From CALHVX01 sp964640725 (lineage in GTDB: Bacteria > Pseudomonadota > Gammaproteobacteria > Pseudomonadales > Azotimanducaceae): DNA of 14,712 nt. Under the pieces are notes generated by a model, which made no database searches, had not been told where the DNA came from, and worked only from the letters and a program-made list of their open reading frames with translations. Positions 6,182 to 13,654 of the stretch are shown here, in pieces (within the stretch, counting starts at the first letter, position 1; every line of letters begins with the position of its first letter). The translations under genes were made by a program, and so were the position numbers. The stretch covers positions 1-14,712 of the forward strand of contig CAZXIJ010000055.1 in assembly GCA_964640725.1 (NCBI GenBank), in the 5' to 3' direction.

Positions 6182-7747
6182 ATGAACGCAAACCGCAACG
6201 TCGGGGTCTTGGGCTGGATTGAGCGCACTGGCAATCGGCTGCCGGATCCGGTGTTTATCTTTGTCTGGCTCATTGGCGTGCTGGTGGCGGTCAGCGTCGC
6301 CGCGGCCCTGGCCGGCCTGGCGGCCGCGCATCCCACCCGCACCGGCGCTGACGGGCAGCCCGTGATCATTGCCGCTGCCAGCCTGCTGTCGGCGGACAAC
6401 ATTGCGCGCCTGTGGACCGAGATGCCCAAAACTTTTACGCACTTTCACCCGCTCGGCTACGTGCTGGTTGTGATGCTGGGCGCCGGTGTCGCCGAGCGAA
6501 CCGGCCTGTTTGGCACGGCCATGCGGGCGGCCGTGCGAAACGCGCCAACCCATATTCTGACGCCAGTGGTCGCGCTGGTTGCGATGGTGGGTAACCTGGC
6601 CGCCGACGCGGCCTACGTGGTGCTGATTCCCCTCGCCGGCGTGCTGTTTGCCGCGGCCGGCCGGCACCCGATCGCCGGCATCGCGGCCGCTTTCGCCGGG
6701 GTGTCCGGAGGGTTTTCGGCGAACCTCCTGCCCGGGCAGCTGGATGCGCTGTTGTTCGGCATCACCGAGGCGGCCGCAGAGACCATTGACCCGGGCTGGG
6801 ATGCCAACATTGCCGGCAACTGGTACTTCATCTTTGTCATGACTTTCGTGTTTTTGCCCGTGATCTGGTGGGTCACAGACCGGGTGATCGAGCCCCGGCT
6901 AGGGGTCTTTGCGGCTCCGGAGGACGTTCCGGCCAGCGCCACGGCGGGCCCGGTGCCAGCCAACAAAGACCTGACCGGGGCAGAGCGTGCCGGCTTACGG
7001 CGGGCAGGATGGGCGGCCCTGGCGGTTGCCGGGCTGTGGCTGGTGTTCCTGTTCGGTCCCGGCACGCCCCTGATTGACGAGGCCGCGCGCCCGGAAGCCC
7101 GGCTGTCGCCGTTTTTTCGCTCGTTGGTGGGCGGCTTTTTCGTGCTGTTTCTCGCCTGCGGCTGGGCCTATGGCAGCGTCGCGGGGAGCGTCAGCGATCA
7201 CCGGGACATTGTGCGCATGATGACCGAGGCCATGAGCGATCTCGCCTACTATCTGGTGTTGTCCTTTGCGGCGGCGCACTTTGTGGCGATGTTTGCCTGG
7301 TCGAACCTCGGGCTGATCTTTGCGATTCAGGGGGCGGATGCGATTCGCGCCGCGGAGCTGCCGATGGTGCTGGTGCTGGCGTCGCTGGTTCTGCTCACGG
7401 GGCTCGTGAATCTCTTTGTGGGATCTGCGAGCGCCAAGTGGGCGCTGCTGGCGCCGGTGCTGGTACCGATGCTGATGTTGCTCGGTATCAGCCCTGAAAT
7501 GGCGACTGCAACCTACCGGGTAGGCGACAGCGCGACCAACATCATCACGCCGCTGATGGTGTACTTCCCGCTGATCCTGACTTTCTGTCAGCGTTGGCAG
7601 CCCGGTTTTGGTATTGGCAGCCTGACCGCCACCATGACGCCTTACGCGCTGTGGCTACTGGCAGCGGGGCTCGCGCTGACCATGCTGTGGGTGGTCGTCG
7701 GCGTGCCCCTCGGACCGGGCGTCAGCGCAAGCTACCAGCTGCCCTGA
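6182..7747 (+). CDS. AbgT-family transporter (p-aminobenzoyl-glutamate / antimetabolite transporter)
   Basis: This 521-residue inner-membrane protein has many hydrophobic segments, the AbgT opening WIERTGNRLPDPVFIF, and the two family hairpin regions. Residues important in the crystallised homologues YdaH (Alcanivorax) and MtrF (Neisseria) are present. Asn 410, Trp 420, Pro 438 and Arg 446 sit in NLFVGSASAKW and SPEMATATYRVGDS at MtrF-like spacing, and Asp 188 (GQLDAL) is the probable match of their conserved Asp. E. coli AbgT imports p-aminobenzoyl-glutamate, a folate breakdown product; YdaH and MtrF export sulfonamides. The direction here cannot be told from sequence. ATG 6182 gives a standard-length N terminus, although AGGG ahead of it is a little distant. 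It converges on the folE-BLUF unit, with 25 bases between stops, which hints at folate-linked physiology. Confidence 0.93.
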   Translation: MNANRNVGVLGWIERTGNRLPDPVFIFVWLIGVLVAVSVAAALAGLAAAHPTRTGADGQPVIIAAASLLSADNIARLWTEMPKTFTHFHPLGYVLVVMLGAGVAERTGLFGTAMRAAVRNAPTHILTPVVALVAMVGNLAADAAYVVLIPLAGVLFAAAGRHPIAGIAAAFAGVSGGFSANLLPGQLDALLFGITEAAAETIDPGWDANIAGNWYFIFVMTFVFLPVIWWVTDRVIEPRLGVFAAPEDVPASATAGPVPANKDLTGAERAGLRRAGWAALAVAGLWLVFLFGPGTPLIDEAARPEARLSPFFRSLVGGFFVLFLACGWAYGSVAGSVSDHRDIVRMMTEAMSDLAYYLVLSFAAAHFVAMFAWSNLGLIFAIQGADAIRAAELPMVLVLASLVLLTGLVNLFVGSASAKWALLAPVLVPMLMLLGISPEMATATYRVGDSATNIITPLMVYFPLILTFCQRWQPGFGIGSLTATMTPYALWLLAAGLALTMLWVVVGVPLGPGVSASYQLP

Positions 7748-7772
7748 GCCGGTACTGCGCGCGGGGGCTGCG

Positions 7773-8210
7773 CTAGCCTTCGTTCTGGCTGGAGATCGCT
7801 GCCGTGTCCACCAGCTCCTCGAGCAGCAGCAGCGCTGCCTCGCCCTGAAGCGCAAAGGGGTCCAGCGTGGCTGTGGGCGAGAACCGCAGGATCGTTGAAC
7901 GGTTCACTTTGTTCAGGTTAACGCTGCCCATGCGCCAGCTCGAGAAACGGCGCTGGCCGATTTCCGAGTAGTGCAGCAGCGTGACATCGTTATGCCGATC
8001 GTCACGCTGAATCGCGTTGTAGAGTTCGTTGACCGTCTCGCGGCTGCCTTCGAGCACCTGCAGAAAGGTGTTGCCGCTCTCGTACACGCAGAGGACGCCG
8101 GTCACGCCGATCTCTTCGTTGTGGCTGCGGGCATACTGCAGGATGCCTTCGATCGTCTTGTCGTCGATAAAAGTCTTGGAACGGCTGGCGTAAAGCAAGC
8201 GGACGAGCAT
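7773..8210 (-). CDS. Short BLUF-domain blue-light sensor
   Basis: This 145-residue protein is a single BLUF (FAD-binding blue-light) domain with a helical tail of about 45 residues and no output domain. The photocycle residues are in place: Tyr 7 (LLYASR), Asn 31 (ARSHNE), Gln 51 (FLQVLEG), Trp 92 and Met 94 (FSSWRMG). These match Tyr21, Asn45, Gln63, Trp104 and Met106 of AppA. Similar stand-alone BLUF proteins (PixD, BlsA) act through light-dependent binding to a partner protein. The gene follows folE by 9 bases, and its AGGA ribosome-binding site overlaps the folE stop codon (TAGGA), so the two are co-transcribed and probably translationally coupled. The partner is not evident in the window. 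The family call is firm; the link to FolE activity is inference. Confidence 0.95.
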   Translation of the reverse strand: MLVRLLYASRSKTFIDDKTIEGILQYARSHNEEIGVTGVLCVYESGNTFLQVLEGSRETVNELYNAIQRDDRHNDVTLLHYSEIGQRRFSSWRMGSVNLNKVNRSTILRFSPTATLDPFALQGEAALLLLEELVDTAAISSQNEG

Positions 8211-8219
8211 GGCGTGATC

Positions 8220-8939
8220 CTAGTTGTGAGCGGACATCAGGGCGAGGAATTCCCGGCGCAGATTGGCATCTTTAAGAAAGGATCCGCGCATGACGCTGTT
8301 CGTCATCTTCGAGTCCATATCGCGAACGCCGCGCCACTGCATGCAGGAGTGGTCTGCTTCCATGACGATCGCCAGACCGTCTGGCTGCATCTTTTCCTGC
8401 AGCAGGTTGGCCAGCTGGGCGATGGCTTCTTCCTGGATTTGCGGGCGATTCATCACCCATTCCGTCAGTCGCGCGTATTTGGAAAGACCAATGAGCGCGG
8501 AGTGTTCGTTGGGCATGACGCCAACCCAGATCCGGCCGATGATCGGGCAGAGGTGGTGTGAGCAAGCGCTGCGGACCGTCACCGGGCCCACGATCATCAG
8601 CTCATTGAGCCGCGCGACGTTCGGAAACTCGGTCACCGGGGGGGCGGGCACGTAGCGGCCGCCGAATACCTCGTTAATGAACATCTTGGCCGTGCGCTTG
8701 GCCGTGTCCTGAGTGTTGTGGTCGCTCTCGATATCGATGACCAGGGCGGTCAGGACCTGACGCATTTTGCTCTCGACCTCGGCTTTGAGGTCCTCCAGCT
8801 CACCATCTTTAATATAGGCGCTGATGTTGTCGTTCGCGTGAAAGCGCTGGCCAGCGTCGAGCACGCGCTTGCGGATGCGGTCGGCGGTAGGCGTTGTGCC
8901 CTCGGAGCTGGCCGCGTCCGGGCCGTTGGAATCTGCCAT
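8220..8939 (-). CDS. folE: GTP cyclohydrolase I
   Basis: This 239-residue enzyme converts GTP to 7,8-dihydroneopterin triphosphate, the first step of folate and pterin synthesis. The zinc site is visible: Cys 126 and His 129 in ACSHHLCP, and Cys 199 in EADHSCMQWRGVRD. HSALIGLSKYARLTEW matches the GLSK(I/L) region that lines the active site, and NTQDTAKRTAKMFINEVFGG the helix before it. The first 60 residues are longer and more polar than in E. coli FolE (222 residues), and the zinc motif differs (CSHH rather than CEHH), so it belongs to a side branch of the family. ATG 8939 has AGGTG 6 bases upstream. It heads a coupled pair with the BLUF gene. I cannot tell whether it is the only folE in the genome or a second, light-related copy. 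Confidence 0.93.
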   Translation of the reverse strand: MADSNGPDAASSEGTTPTADRIRKRVLDAGQRFHANDNISAYIKDGELEDLKAEVESKMRQVLTALVIDIESDHNTQDTAKRTAKMFINEVFGGRYVPAPPVTEFPNVARLNELMIVGPVTVRSACSHHLCPIIGRIWVGVMPNEHSALIGLSKYARLTEWVMNRPQIQEEAIAQLANLLQEKMQPDGLAIVMEADHSCMQWRGVRDMDSKMTNSVMRGSFLKDANLRREFLALMSAHN

Positions 8940-8977
8940 GCAGGCACCTGTTCAGTTCAATTGTCGCGACGGTCGTC

Positions 8978-9007
8978 ATGCTAGCAGGGCGCATCGACGG
9001 CGCCCAA
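8978..9007 (-). promoter_or_regulatory. Candidate folE-BLUF promoter (extended -10)
   Basis: On the minus strand TAGCAT (8978-8983) is preceded by TGC, giving an extended -10. TTGGGC (9002-9007) stands 18 bases upstream as a possible -35. The transcript would begin about 30 bases before the folE ATG. The elements are only partial matches, so this is a suggestion. The GGGCGC/GCGCCC inverted repeat fills the spacer. Confidence 0.3.
8987..9005. repeat. Inverted repeat between the [2Fe-2S] ferredoxin gene and folE
   Basis: GGGCGC (8987-8992) and GCGCCC (9000-9005) form a perfect 6-bp GC stem around a 7-base loop, starting about 17 bases after the ferredoxin stop. No T-run follows on the minus strand, so it would be a weak or Rho-assisted terminator. 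Its overlap with the possible folE promoter spacer would also allow an operator role. Confidence 0.4.
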
Positions 9008-9022
9008 CTGTGACGGTTCAGG

Positions 9023-9310
9023 TCAGGGCACGTAGCGAATGGTCACAATCGCGGTCGCAGGTTTTGCCTGACAGCACAGAATATAGCCGTCCTGCAGTTC
9101 TTCCGGCGTCAAAACATCCTGCTCGTTGTGGGTTACGGCACCACTGACTACGTGAGCCTTGCAGCTGGTACAGATGCCGGCGCAGCAGGAGTAGGGCATG
9201 GCAACACCGGCATCGAGCCCCGCGTCCAGAATGCTGGCCGCGTCAAGAGGGACCGGAAAGGTGTCTTCGCGCCCGGACGGGTAGCGGATGTTTACCTGGG
9301 GCGGCCTCAT
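9023..9310 (-). CDS. [2Fe-2S] plant-type ferredoxin
   Basis: This 95-residue electron carrier has the C-x4-C-x2-C cluster motif at Cys 42, 47 and 50 (YSCCAGICTSC) and the fourth ligand at Cys 80 (YILCCQAKP). The spacing is that of plant-type ferredoxins and of the ferredoxin domains of oxygenase reductases such as PaaE. HNEQDVLTPEELQDGYIL before the last ligand is typical. ATG 9310 is the only good start after the fdxA stop, though no clear ribosome-binding site precedes it; earlier in-frame ATG 9400 lies inside fdxA. The gene follows fdxA by 47 bases on the same strand and is probably co-transcribed with it. Its redox partner is not in the window. Confidence 0.9.
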   Translation of the reverse strand: MRPPQVNIRYPSGREDTFPVPLDAASILDAGLDAGVAMPYSCCAGICTSCKAHVVSGAVTHNEQDVLTPEELQDGYILCCQAKPATAIVTIRYVP

Positions 9311-9357
9311 GCTGGAAGCGCTGGCATCGCCGGCGAGGCTGCCGAGCGCGCGGGCGC

Positions 9358-9681
9358 TCAGCGCTCCAGCAAGGGGAACTTGTCCGGCTTGCCGTCCCAT
9401 TCCTCGGCGTCTGCCGGGGCATCTTTCTTTTCGGTGATGTTCGGCCAGACCTCCGACAGCTCGAGATTGAGCGGCAGGAACTGCTGCTGGTCGTCGGGCA
9501 GCTCATCTTCCGAGAAGATGGCGTCCGCCGGGCATTCGGGCTCGCACAGCGCGCAGTCGATGCATTCGTCCGGGTGAATGACGAGCATATTGGGACCCTC
9601 GTAAAAGCAGTCCACAGGACAAACCTCTACGCAATCCGTGTGTTTGCACTTGATGCAGTTTTCGCCGACGACAAACGTCAT
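9358..9681 (-). CDS. fdxA: 7Fe-8S ferredoxin FdxA
   Basis: This 107-residue ferredoxin should hold one [3Fe-4S] and one [4Fe-4S] cluster, like Azotobacter vinelandii ferredoxin I, whose length it nearly equals. Cysteines lie at 9, 12, 17, 21, 25, 40, 43, 46 and 50 (ENCIKCKHTDCVEVCPVDCF and DECIDCALCEPECPADAI). This is the same pattern as ferredoxin I, including the free Cys next to the [4Fe-4S] cluster. The acidic C-terminal half (SEDELPDDQQQFLPLN...) is also typical. ATG 9681 is chosen over an in-frame start at 9708 because MTFVV is the usual N terminus. The gene follows mutS by 66 bases, a neighbourhood also common in Pseudomonas. In Azotobacter the family has a role in redox stress control; its partner here is unknown. 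Confidence 0.95.
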   Translation of the reverse strand: MTFVVGENCIKCKHTDCVEVCPVDCFYEGPNMLVIHPDECIDCALCEPECPADAIFSEDELPDDQQQFLPLNLELSEVWPNITEKKDAPADAEEWDGKPDKFPLLER

Positions 9682-9720
9682 GAGCCAATCCGTTCCGTTG
9701 CTTTGCAAAATCCGGCGCGC

Positions 9721-9726
9721 ATTGTA
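9721..9726 (-). promoter_or_regulatory. Possible -10 element for fdxA
   Basis: On the minus strand TACAAT stands about 40 bases before the fdxA ATG, inside the short gap after mutS. It fits a -10 hexamer, but I see no convincing -35 at 16-18 bases, so fdxA may also rely on read-through from mutS. Confidence 0.25.
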
Positions 9727-9747
9727 CCCGTCCAGCCACCGGGGCTT

Positions 9748-12363
9748 CTAGATCAAAGACTTCAGACGATAGAGCGCGTCGAGGGCCTCTCGCGGGGTCA
9801 GGTCGTCGGGGGCCAGATCCCGCAGTGCATCCAGCGCCGGGGAGGGCGCCGGCGCCGGTGGCGGGCTCCCCGCGCCGCTGAACAGGTCCCCCTGTCCAGG
9901 GTTCCCGGCCAGGCCGGCTGCTTCGAGCCGCGCCAGCTGCGCGCGCGCGGTCTCCAGAACCTGCGCTGGGACCCCGGCGAGCCGGGCGACGGCGATGCCG
10001 TAGCTCTGGCTGGCGGCGCCCTCGCGCACAGCATGCAGAAAGACGATATCGCCCTGGTGCTCTGCGGCAGCGAGATGGACGTTGCGGGCGCCCGGCAGCT
10101 GCTCGGCCAGCGCTGTGAGCTCGAAGTAGTGGGTGGCGAACAGGGTGTAAGCCCGGGCGCGCTCGGCCAGCTCCGTGGCCGTTGCCCAGGCCAGAGCCAG
10201 GCCGTCAAAGGTGCTCGTGCCCCGGCCGATTTCGTCCAGCAGGACCAGGCTGTGGGGCGTCGCGTGATGCAGGATGTTGGCCGTTTCCGTCATCTCGACC
10301 ATGAAGGTAGAGCGGCCCCCCGCCAGATCGTCGGCGGCGCCGATGCGGGTAAAGATGCGATCGACCGGGCCCAGTTCGGCAGCCTTGGCGGGTACCGGCG
10401 CCCCCACGTAGGCCAGCAGTACGATCAGCGCCGCCTGGCGCATGTAGGTGGACTTGCCGCCCATGTTCGGCCCGGTGATGAACAGCATGGTCTGCGCTTC
10501 GGTTAGCGACAGGTCGTTGGGGATGAATGGTGCATCGCGTAGCGCCGCCACGACCGGGTGCCAGCCCTGTTCGATATGCAGGCCCCGCTGTGTTCGGAAC
10601 GTCGGCATCACAAAGCCCAGTTCCCGGCCGCGGGATGCGAGCGCCAGCAACACGTCCAGCTCCGCTGCGGCTTCGGCCATGGCCCGCAGCGCCTGGCCTC
10701 GGGGTATGAGACCGGCAATCAGGTCTTCGAAGAGCGATTTCTCGAGCTTCAAGGCCCGCGCCTTCGCAGACAGGGCCCGCTCCTCGAACACCTTGAGCTC
10801 CGGTGTGATGTAGCGCTCAGCGTTTTTCAGGGTTTGCCGGCGCACGTATTCGGCGGGCACCTGGCCAGCCGCGCTGCGGGGCGTCTCGATGTAGTAACCG
10901 TGGACCCGGTTGTAGCCCACCTTCAGATGGCCAATACCGGTGCGCTCCCGCTCGTCGCTCTCAAGCTTGGCGAGCCACTCGCTGGCGTTGGTGGTGAGGG
11001 CTTTGAGCTCATCAAGCTCGCTGTTGTAGCCGGGGGCGATCATGCCGCCATCCCGGGCAATGGCCGGGGGCTCCTCGACCAGCCCCGCCTGCAGCGTTGC
11101 CAGGACTTCCGGCTGAGGCGCGAGGCCAGTGAGCAAGGCAGCGACCCGGGGCACTTCGATCGGGGCGAGCAGGGCATTCAGTTCCGGCAGAGCCGCCATG
11201 GCGCTGCGCAGGCGGCCCAGATCCCGCGGCGAGGCGCTGGCCAGGAGAACCCGGCTGACCACGCGTTCCAGGTCTCCCAGAGCCTTGAGCGCAGTCCCCA
11301 GCTGCGCGCCCGAGGGACTTTGCCCGAGCGCGCTGATGGCCTGCTGACGGGCCATGACCGCGCCCAGGTCCCGCAGCGGCGCATGCAGCCAGCGTCGCAG
11401 CAGCCGGCTCCCCATGGGCGTTGCGGTGGCGTCCAGGGTCTGGAACAGGGTCGCGTGCAGGCTGCCGTCGGCGCGCTGGTCAATCTCCAGGTTCCGGCGG
11501 GTACCGGCATCGATGACGATGAGGTCGTCTGGCTGCGCGAGGGTGAGCCGGTTGACCAGATCCAGGGCCTGGCACTGGGTCTCGGTGGCGTACCGCAGCA
11601 CCGCGGCACCGGCGCCGATGGCCAGGCGCTGACGGTTGCGGCCCGCTCGGGGCGTGTCGCTATTGGCGCCAAGGCCCAGCCCGGCCAGATCGCTGACGCC
11701 GAAGTGCGCTTTCAGGTGCTCGCTGCCCAGGTCTGGATCGAATTCCAGCACGCTGCGCGCCACGCTCAGGGCGCCCTCAGGGACCTCGGTACTTGTTGAT
11801 GCATCGCGCCCCTCGGCGAGCAACAGCTCCGCGGGGCGCAGGCGCGCCAGCTCGGCCTGCAGCGCTGCGGGCTGCTCGAAGGTGGAGAGGGTGAGCGTGC
11901 CCCGGGCCAGAGACAGGGTGGCGAGCGCGCTGCCATCGGGACCTTCCGCAAGCGCCGCGAGCAAGGCATCGTCCCGCGCTTCCAGGAGCGCTTCGTCCAG
12001 CAGCGTGCCCGGGGTCAGAATGCGCTGGACCCGGCGTTCCACAGGCCCCTTGCTGGTGGCCGGATCGCCCACCTGCTCGCAGATCGCCACCGCTTCGCCA
12101 AGGGCGAGCAGCTTTTTCAGATAGCCGTCGGCGGAGTGAAAAGGCACGCCGCACATCGGGATGGGCGCGCCGGCCGACTGGCCGCGGGCTGTGAGGGTGA
12201 TGTCCAGCAGTTCTGCGGCGCGCTGGGCATCCTGGTAGAACAGCTCGTAAAAGTCGCCCATGCGGTAAAACAGCAGCTGTTGCGGGTGCTCGGCCTTGAT
12301 GCGCAGGTACTGCTGCATCATGGGCGTATGGTCGGCAAAGGGCTGGGACGGGTTGGTACTCAC
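9748..12363 (-). CDS. mutS: DNA mismatch repair protein MutS
   Basis: This full-length 871-residue MutS (E. coli 853) recognises mismatches and starts repair. The mismatch-reading Phe-X-Glu is Phe 38-Tyr-Glu 40 in RMGDFYELF. The ATPase shows Walker A GPNMGGKST (631-639), Walker B ending in DEIGRGTSTFDG (710-721), and ATHYFELT further on. A proline-rich linker follows QGDLF (824-828), a good match to the beta-clamp-binding pentapeptide, and the tail DLTPREALDALYRLKSLI matches the tetramer-forming C terminus. The start is GTG 12363: FADHTPMMQQYLRIKA aligns with the E. coli N terminus at nearly the same distance. No ribosome-binding site is visible ahead of it, so initiation may be leaderless or weak. 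It is divergent from recA, and fdxA follows. Confidence 0.97.
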   Translation of the reverse strand: MSTNPSQPFADHTPMMQQYLRIKAEHPQQLLFYRMGDFYELFYQDAQRAAELLDITLTARGQSAGAPIPMCGVPFHSADGYLKKLLALGEAVAICEQVGDPATSKGPVERRVQRILTPGTLLDEALLEARDDALLAALAEGPDGSALATLSLARGTLTLSTFEQPAALQAELARLRPAELLLAEGRDASTSTEVPEGALSVARSVLEFDPDLGSEHLKAHFGVSDLAGLGLGANSDTPRAGRNRQRLAIGAGAAVLRYATETQCQALDLVNRLTLAQPDDLIVIDAGTRRNLEIDQRADGSLHATLFQTLDATATPMGSRLLRRWLHAPLRDLGAVMARQQAISALGQSPSGAQLGTALKALGDLERVVSRVLLASASPRDLGRLRSAMAALPELNALLAPIEVPRVAALLTGLAPQPEVLATLQAGLVEEPPAIARDGGMIAPGYNSELDELKALTTNASEWLAKLESDERERTGIGHLKVGYNRVHGYYIETPRSAAGQVPAEYVRRQTLKNAERYITPELKVFEERALSAKARALKLEKSLFEDLIAGLIPRGQALRAMAEAAAELDVLLALASRGRELGFVMPTFRTQRGLHIEQGWHPVVAALRDAPFIPNDLSLTEAQTMLFITGPNMGGKSTYMRQAALIVLLAYVGAPVPAKAAELGPVDRIFTRIGAADDLAGGRSTFMVEMTETANILHHATPHSLVLLDEIGRGTSTFDGLALAWATATELAERARAYTLFATHYFELTALAEQLPGARNVHLAAAEHQGDIVFLHAVREGAASQSYGIAVARLAGVPAQVLETARAQLARLEAAGLAGNPGQGDLFSGAGSPPPAPAPSPALDALRDLAPDDLTPREALDALYRLKSLI

Positions 12364-12374
12364 AATGGCGGCGG

Positions 12375-12403
12375 AGTGAAGCAGCCTCCATCCAGACGGT
12401 CAA
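12375..12403 (-). promoter_or_regulatory. mutS: Weak candidate mutS promoter with very short leader
   Basis: On the minus strand TTGACC (12398-12403) and TTCACT (12375-12380) are separated by 17 bases. The -35 is good and the -10 is poor. If used, the RNA would start within about 5-10 bases of the GTG start, which would fit the absence of a ribosome-binding site. Confidence 0.25.
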
Positions 12404-12482
12404 CCGTTGTGCCACGCTTGCCCGCTGCGCGACTCCGGCCCAGCGGCGGGCCAGAAAATGCCGCGGATCCTTGCAGGAAGGG

Positions 12483-12511
12483 TTGCCAGAGGTACTGAAC
12501 GTATATACAGT
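12483..12511 (+). promoter_or_regulatory. recA: recA promoter
   Basis: TTGCCA (12483-12488) and TACAGT (12506-12511) are 17 bases apart, a good sigma-70 pair about 30 bases ahead of the recA ATG. The -10 lies inside the LexA box, the same arrangement as in E. coli recA, so LexA would block polymerase until DNA damage. Confidence 0.6.
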
Positions 12512-12512
12512 G
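12493..12512 (+). promoter_or_regulatory. LexA (SOS) box of recA
   Basis: TACTGAACGTATATACAGTG fits the gammaproteobacterial LexA consensus: CTG at 12495-12497 and CAG at 12508-12510, ten bases apart, with a TATATA core. It overlaps the spacer and -10 of the recA promoter. It indicates LexA repression relieved by the RecA filament. It lies about 130 bases from the mutS start, so it is not obviously placed to control mutS. Confidence 0.9.
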
Positions 12513-12541
12513 CCGGAAAACTGACCCCGAAGGAGCATCCC

Positions 12542-13654
12542 ATGGCATTGAGCGGACGCGGCAACAAGACCAAAACATCCATCAGCCCGTCCCGGGTCGA
12601 TACCGACGGCAACAAGGACCGCGCTCTGGACGCAGCTCTTGCCCAGATCGAACGGCAGTTCGGCAAGGGTTCCATGATGCGCCTGGGCGACCGCGAACAG
12701 GTCGCCATCCCCTCGATCTCCACGGGTTCCCTGGGGCTGGATATTTCCCTCGGTATCGGTGGCTTGCCCCGCGGCCGCATCGTCGAAATCTACGGGCCGG
12801 AAAGCTCGGGCAAAACGACGCTCACCCTGCAGGTCATCGCCGAAGCGCAAAAAACGGGCGGCACCTGCGCCTTCATCGATGCCGAGCACGCTTTGGATCC
12901 GGTGTACGCTGAGCATCTGGGCGTCAACACGGAAGACCTGCTGGTCTCCCAGCCGGACACCGGCGAGCAGGCGCTGGAAATCTGCGACATGGTCGTGCGC
13001 TCCGGCGCCGTTGACGTGGTGGTTGTGGACTCGGTGGCAGCACTCACGCCCAAGGCGGAGATTGAAGGCGAAATGGGCGACACCCACGTCGGCCTGCAGG
13101 CCCGGCTCATGAGCCAGGCGCTTCGAAAGATGACCGGCAACATCAAGAACTCGAACACGCTGGTGATCTTCATCAACCAGATCCGCATGAAGATCGGCGT
13201 TATGTTCGGCTCGCCGGAAACGACCACCGGCGGTAACGCGCTTAAATTTTATTCCTCGGTCCGGTTGGATATCCGCCGCATCGGGGCCGTGAAGGATGGC
13301 GACGAAGTGATCGGCAACGAGACTCGGGTCAAGGTTGTTAAAAACAAGGTGGCACCACCGTTCCGTCAGACTGAATTCCAGATTCTTTACGGCAAGGGCA
13401 TCAACAGCCTTGACGAGGTCCTGAACCTTGGCGTTCAGCAGGGCATCGTTGAGAAATCTGGCGCCTGGTACTCCTACAAAGAAGACAGGATTGGTCAGGG
13501 CCGCAAGAACGCTGCGGACTTCCTTGCCGAAAATCCAGACATCCGGGAAGACATCGAATCCCAGATTCGCAGCGCGCTGTTGCCAGAACTCAACAGTAAG
13601 GAAAGCAGCGAAGCCGAGGTTCTAATCCCGGAACCTGCGCAAGACGGCCTCTAG
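12542..13654 (+). CDS. recA: Recombinase A
   Basis: This 370-residue recombinase coats single-stranded DNA, drives strand exchange and triggers LexA self-cleavage. Walker A GPESSGKT is at 85-92. Walker B (VDVVVVDSVAALTPKAEIEG), the L1/L2 DNA-binding loops (the latter with GSPETTTGGNALKFY) and IRRIGAVKDGDEVIGNETRV are all intact. Relative to E. coli RecA the N terminus is longer by 18 residues (MALSGRGNKTKTSISPSRVD, basic and Ser/Thr-rich). The acidic C-terminal tail is present but shorter in acidic residues. ATG 12542 has AGGAG 7 bases upstream and no alternative start near the usual N terminus. The promoter carries a LexA box. recX follows after a stem-loop. Confidence 0.98.
   Translation: MALSGRGNKTKTSISPSRVDTDGNKDRALDAALAQIERQFGKGSMMRLGDREQVAIPSISTGSLGLDISLGIGGLPRGRIVEIYGPESSGKTTLTLQVIAEAQKTGGTCAFIDAEHALDPVYAEHLGVNTEDLLVSQPDTGEQALEICDMVVRSGAVDVVVVDSVAALTPKAEIEGEMGDTHVGLQARLMSQALRKMTGNIKNSNTLVIFINQIRMKIGVMFGSPETTTGGNALKFYSSVRLDIRRIGAVKDGDEVIGNETRVKVVKNKVAPPFRQTEFQILYGKGINSLDEVLNLGVQQGIVEKSGAWYSYKEDRIGQGRKNAADFLAENPDIREDIESQIRSALLPELNSKESSEAEVLIPEPAQDGL

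Noticed and set aside
10558..13087. Long open frames antisense to mutS and recA
   Set aside because: They overlap conserved repair genes completely and have no recognisable protein features.
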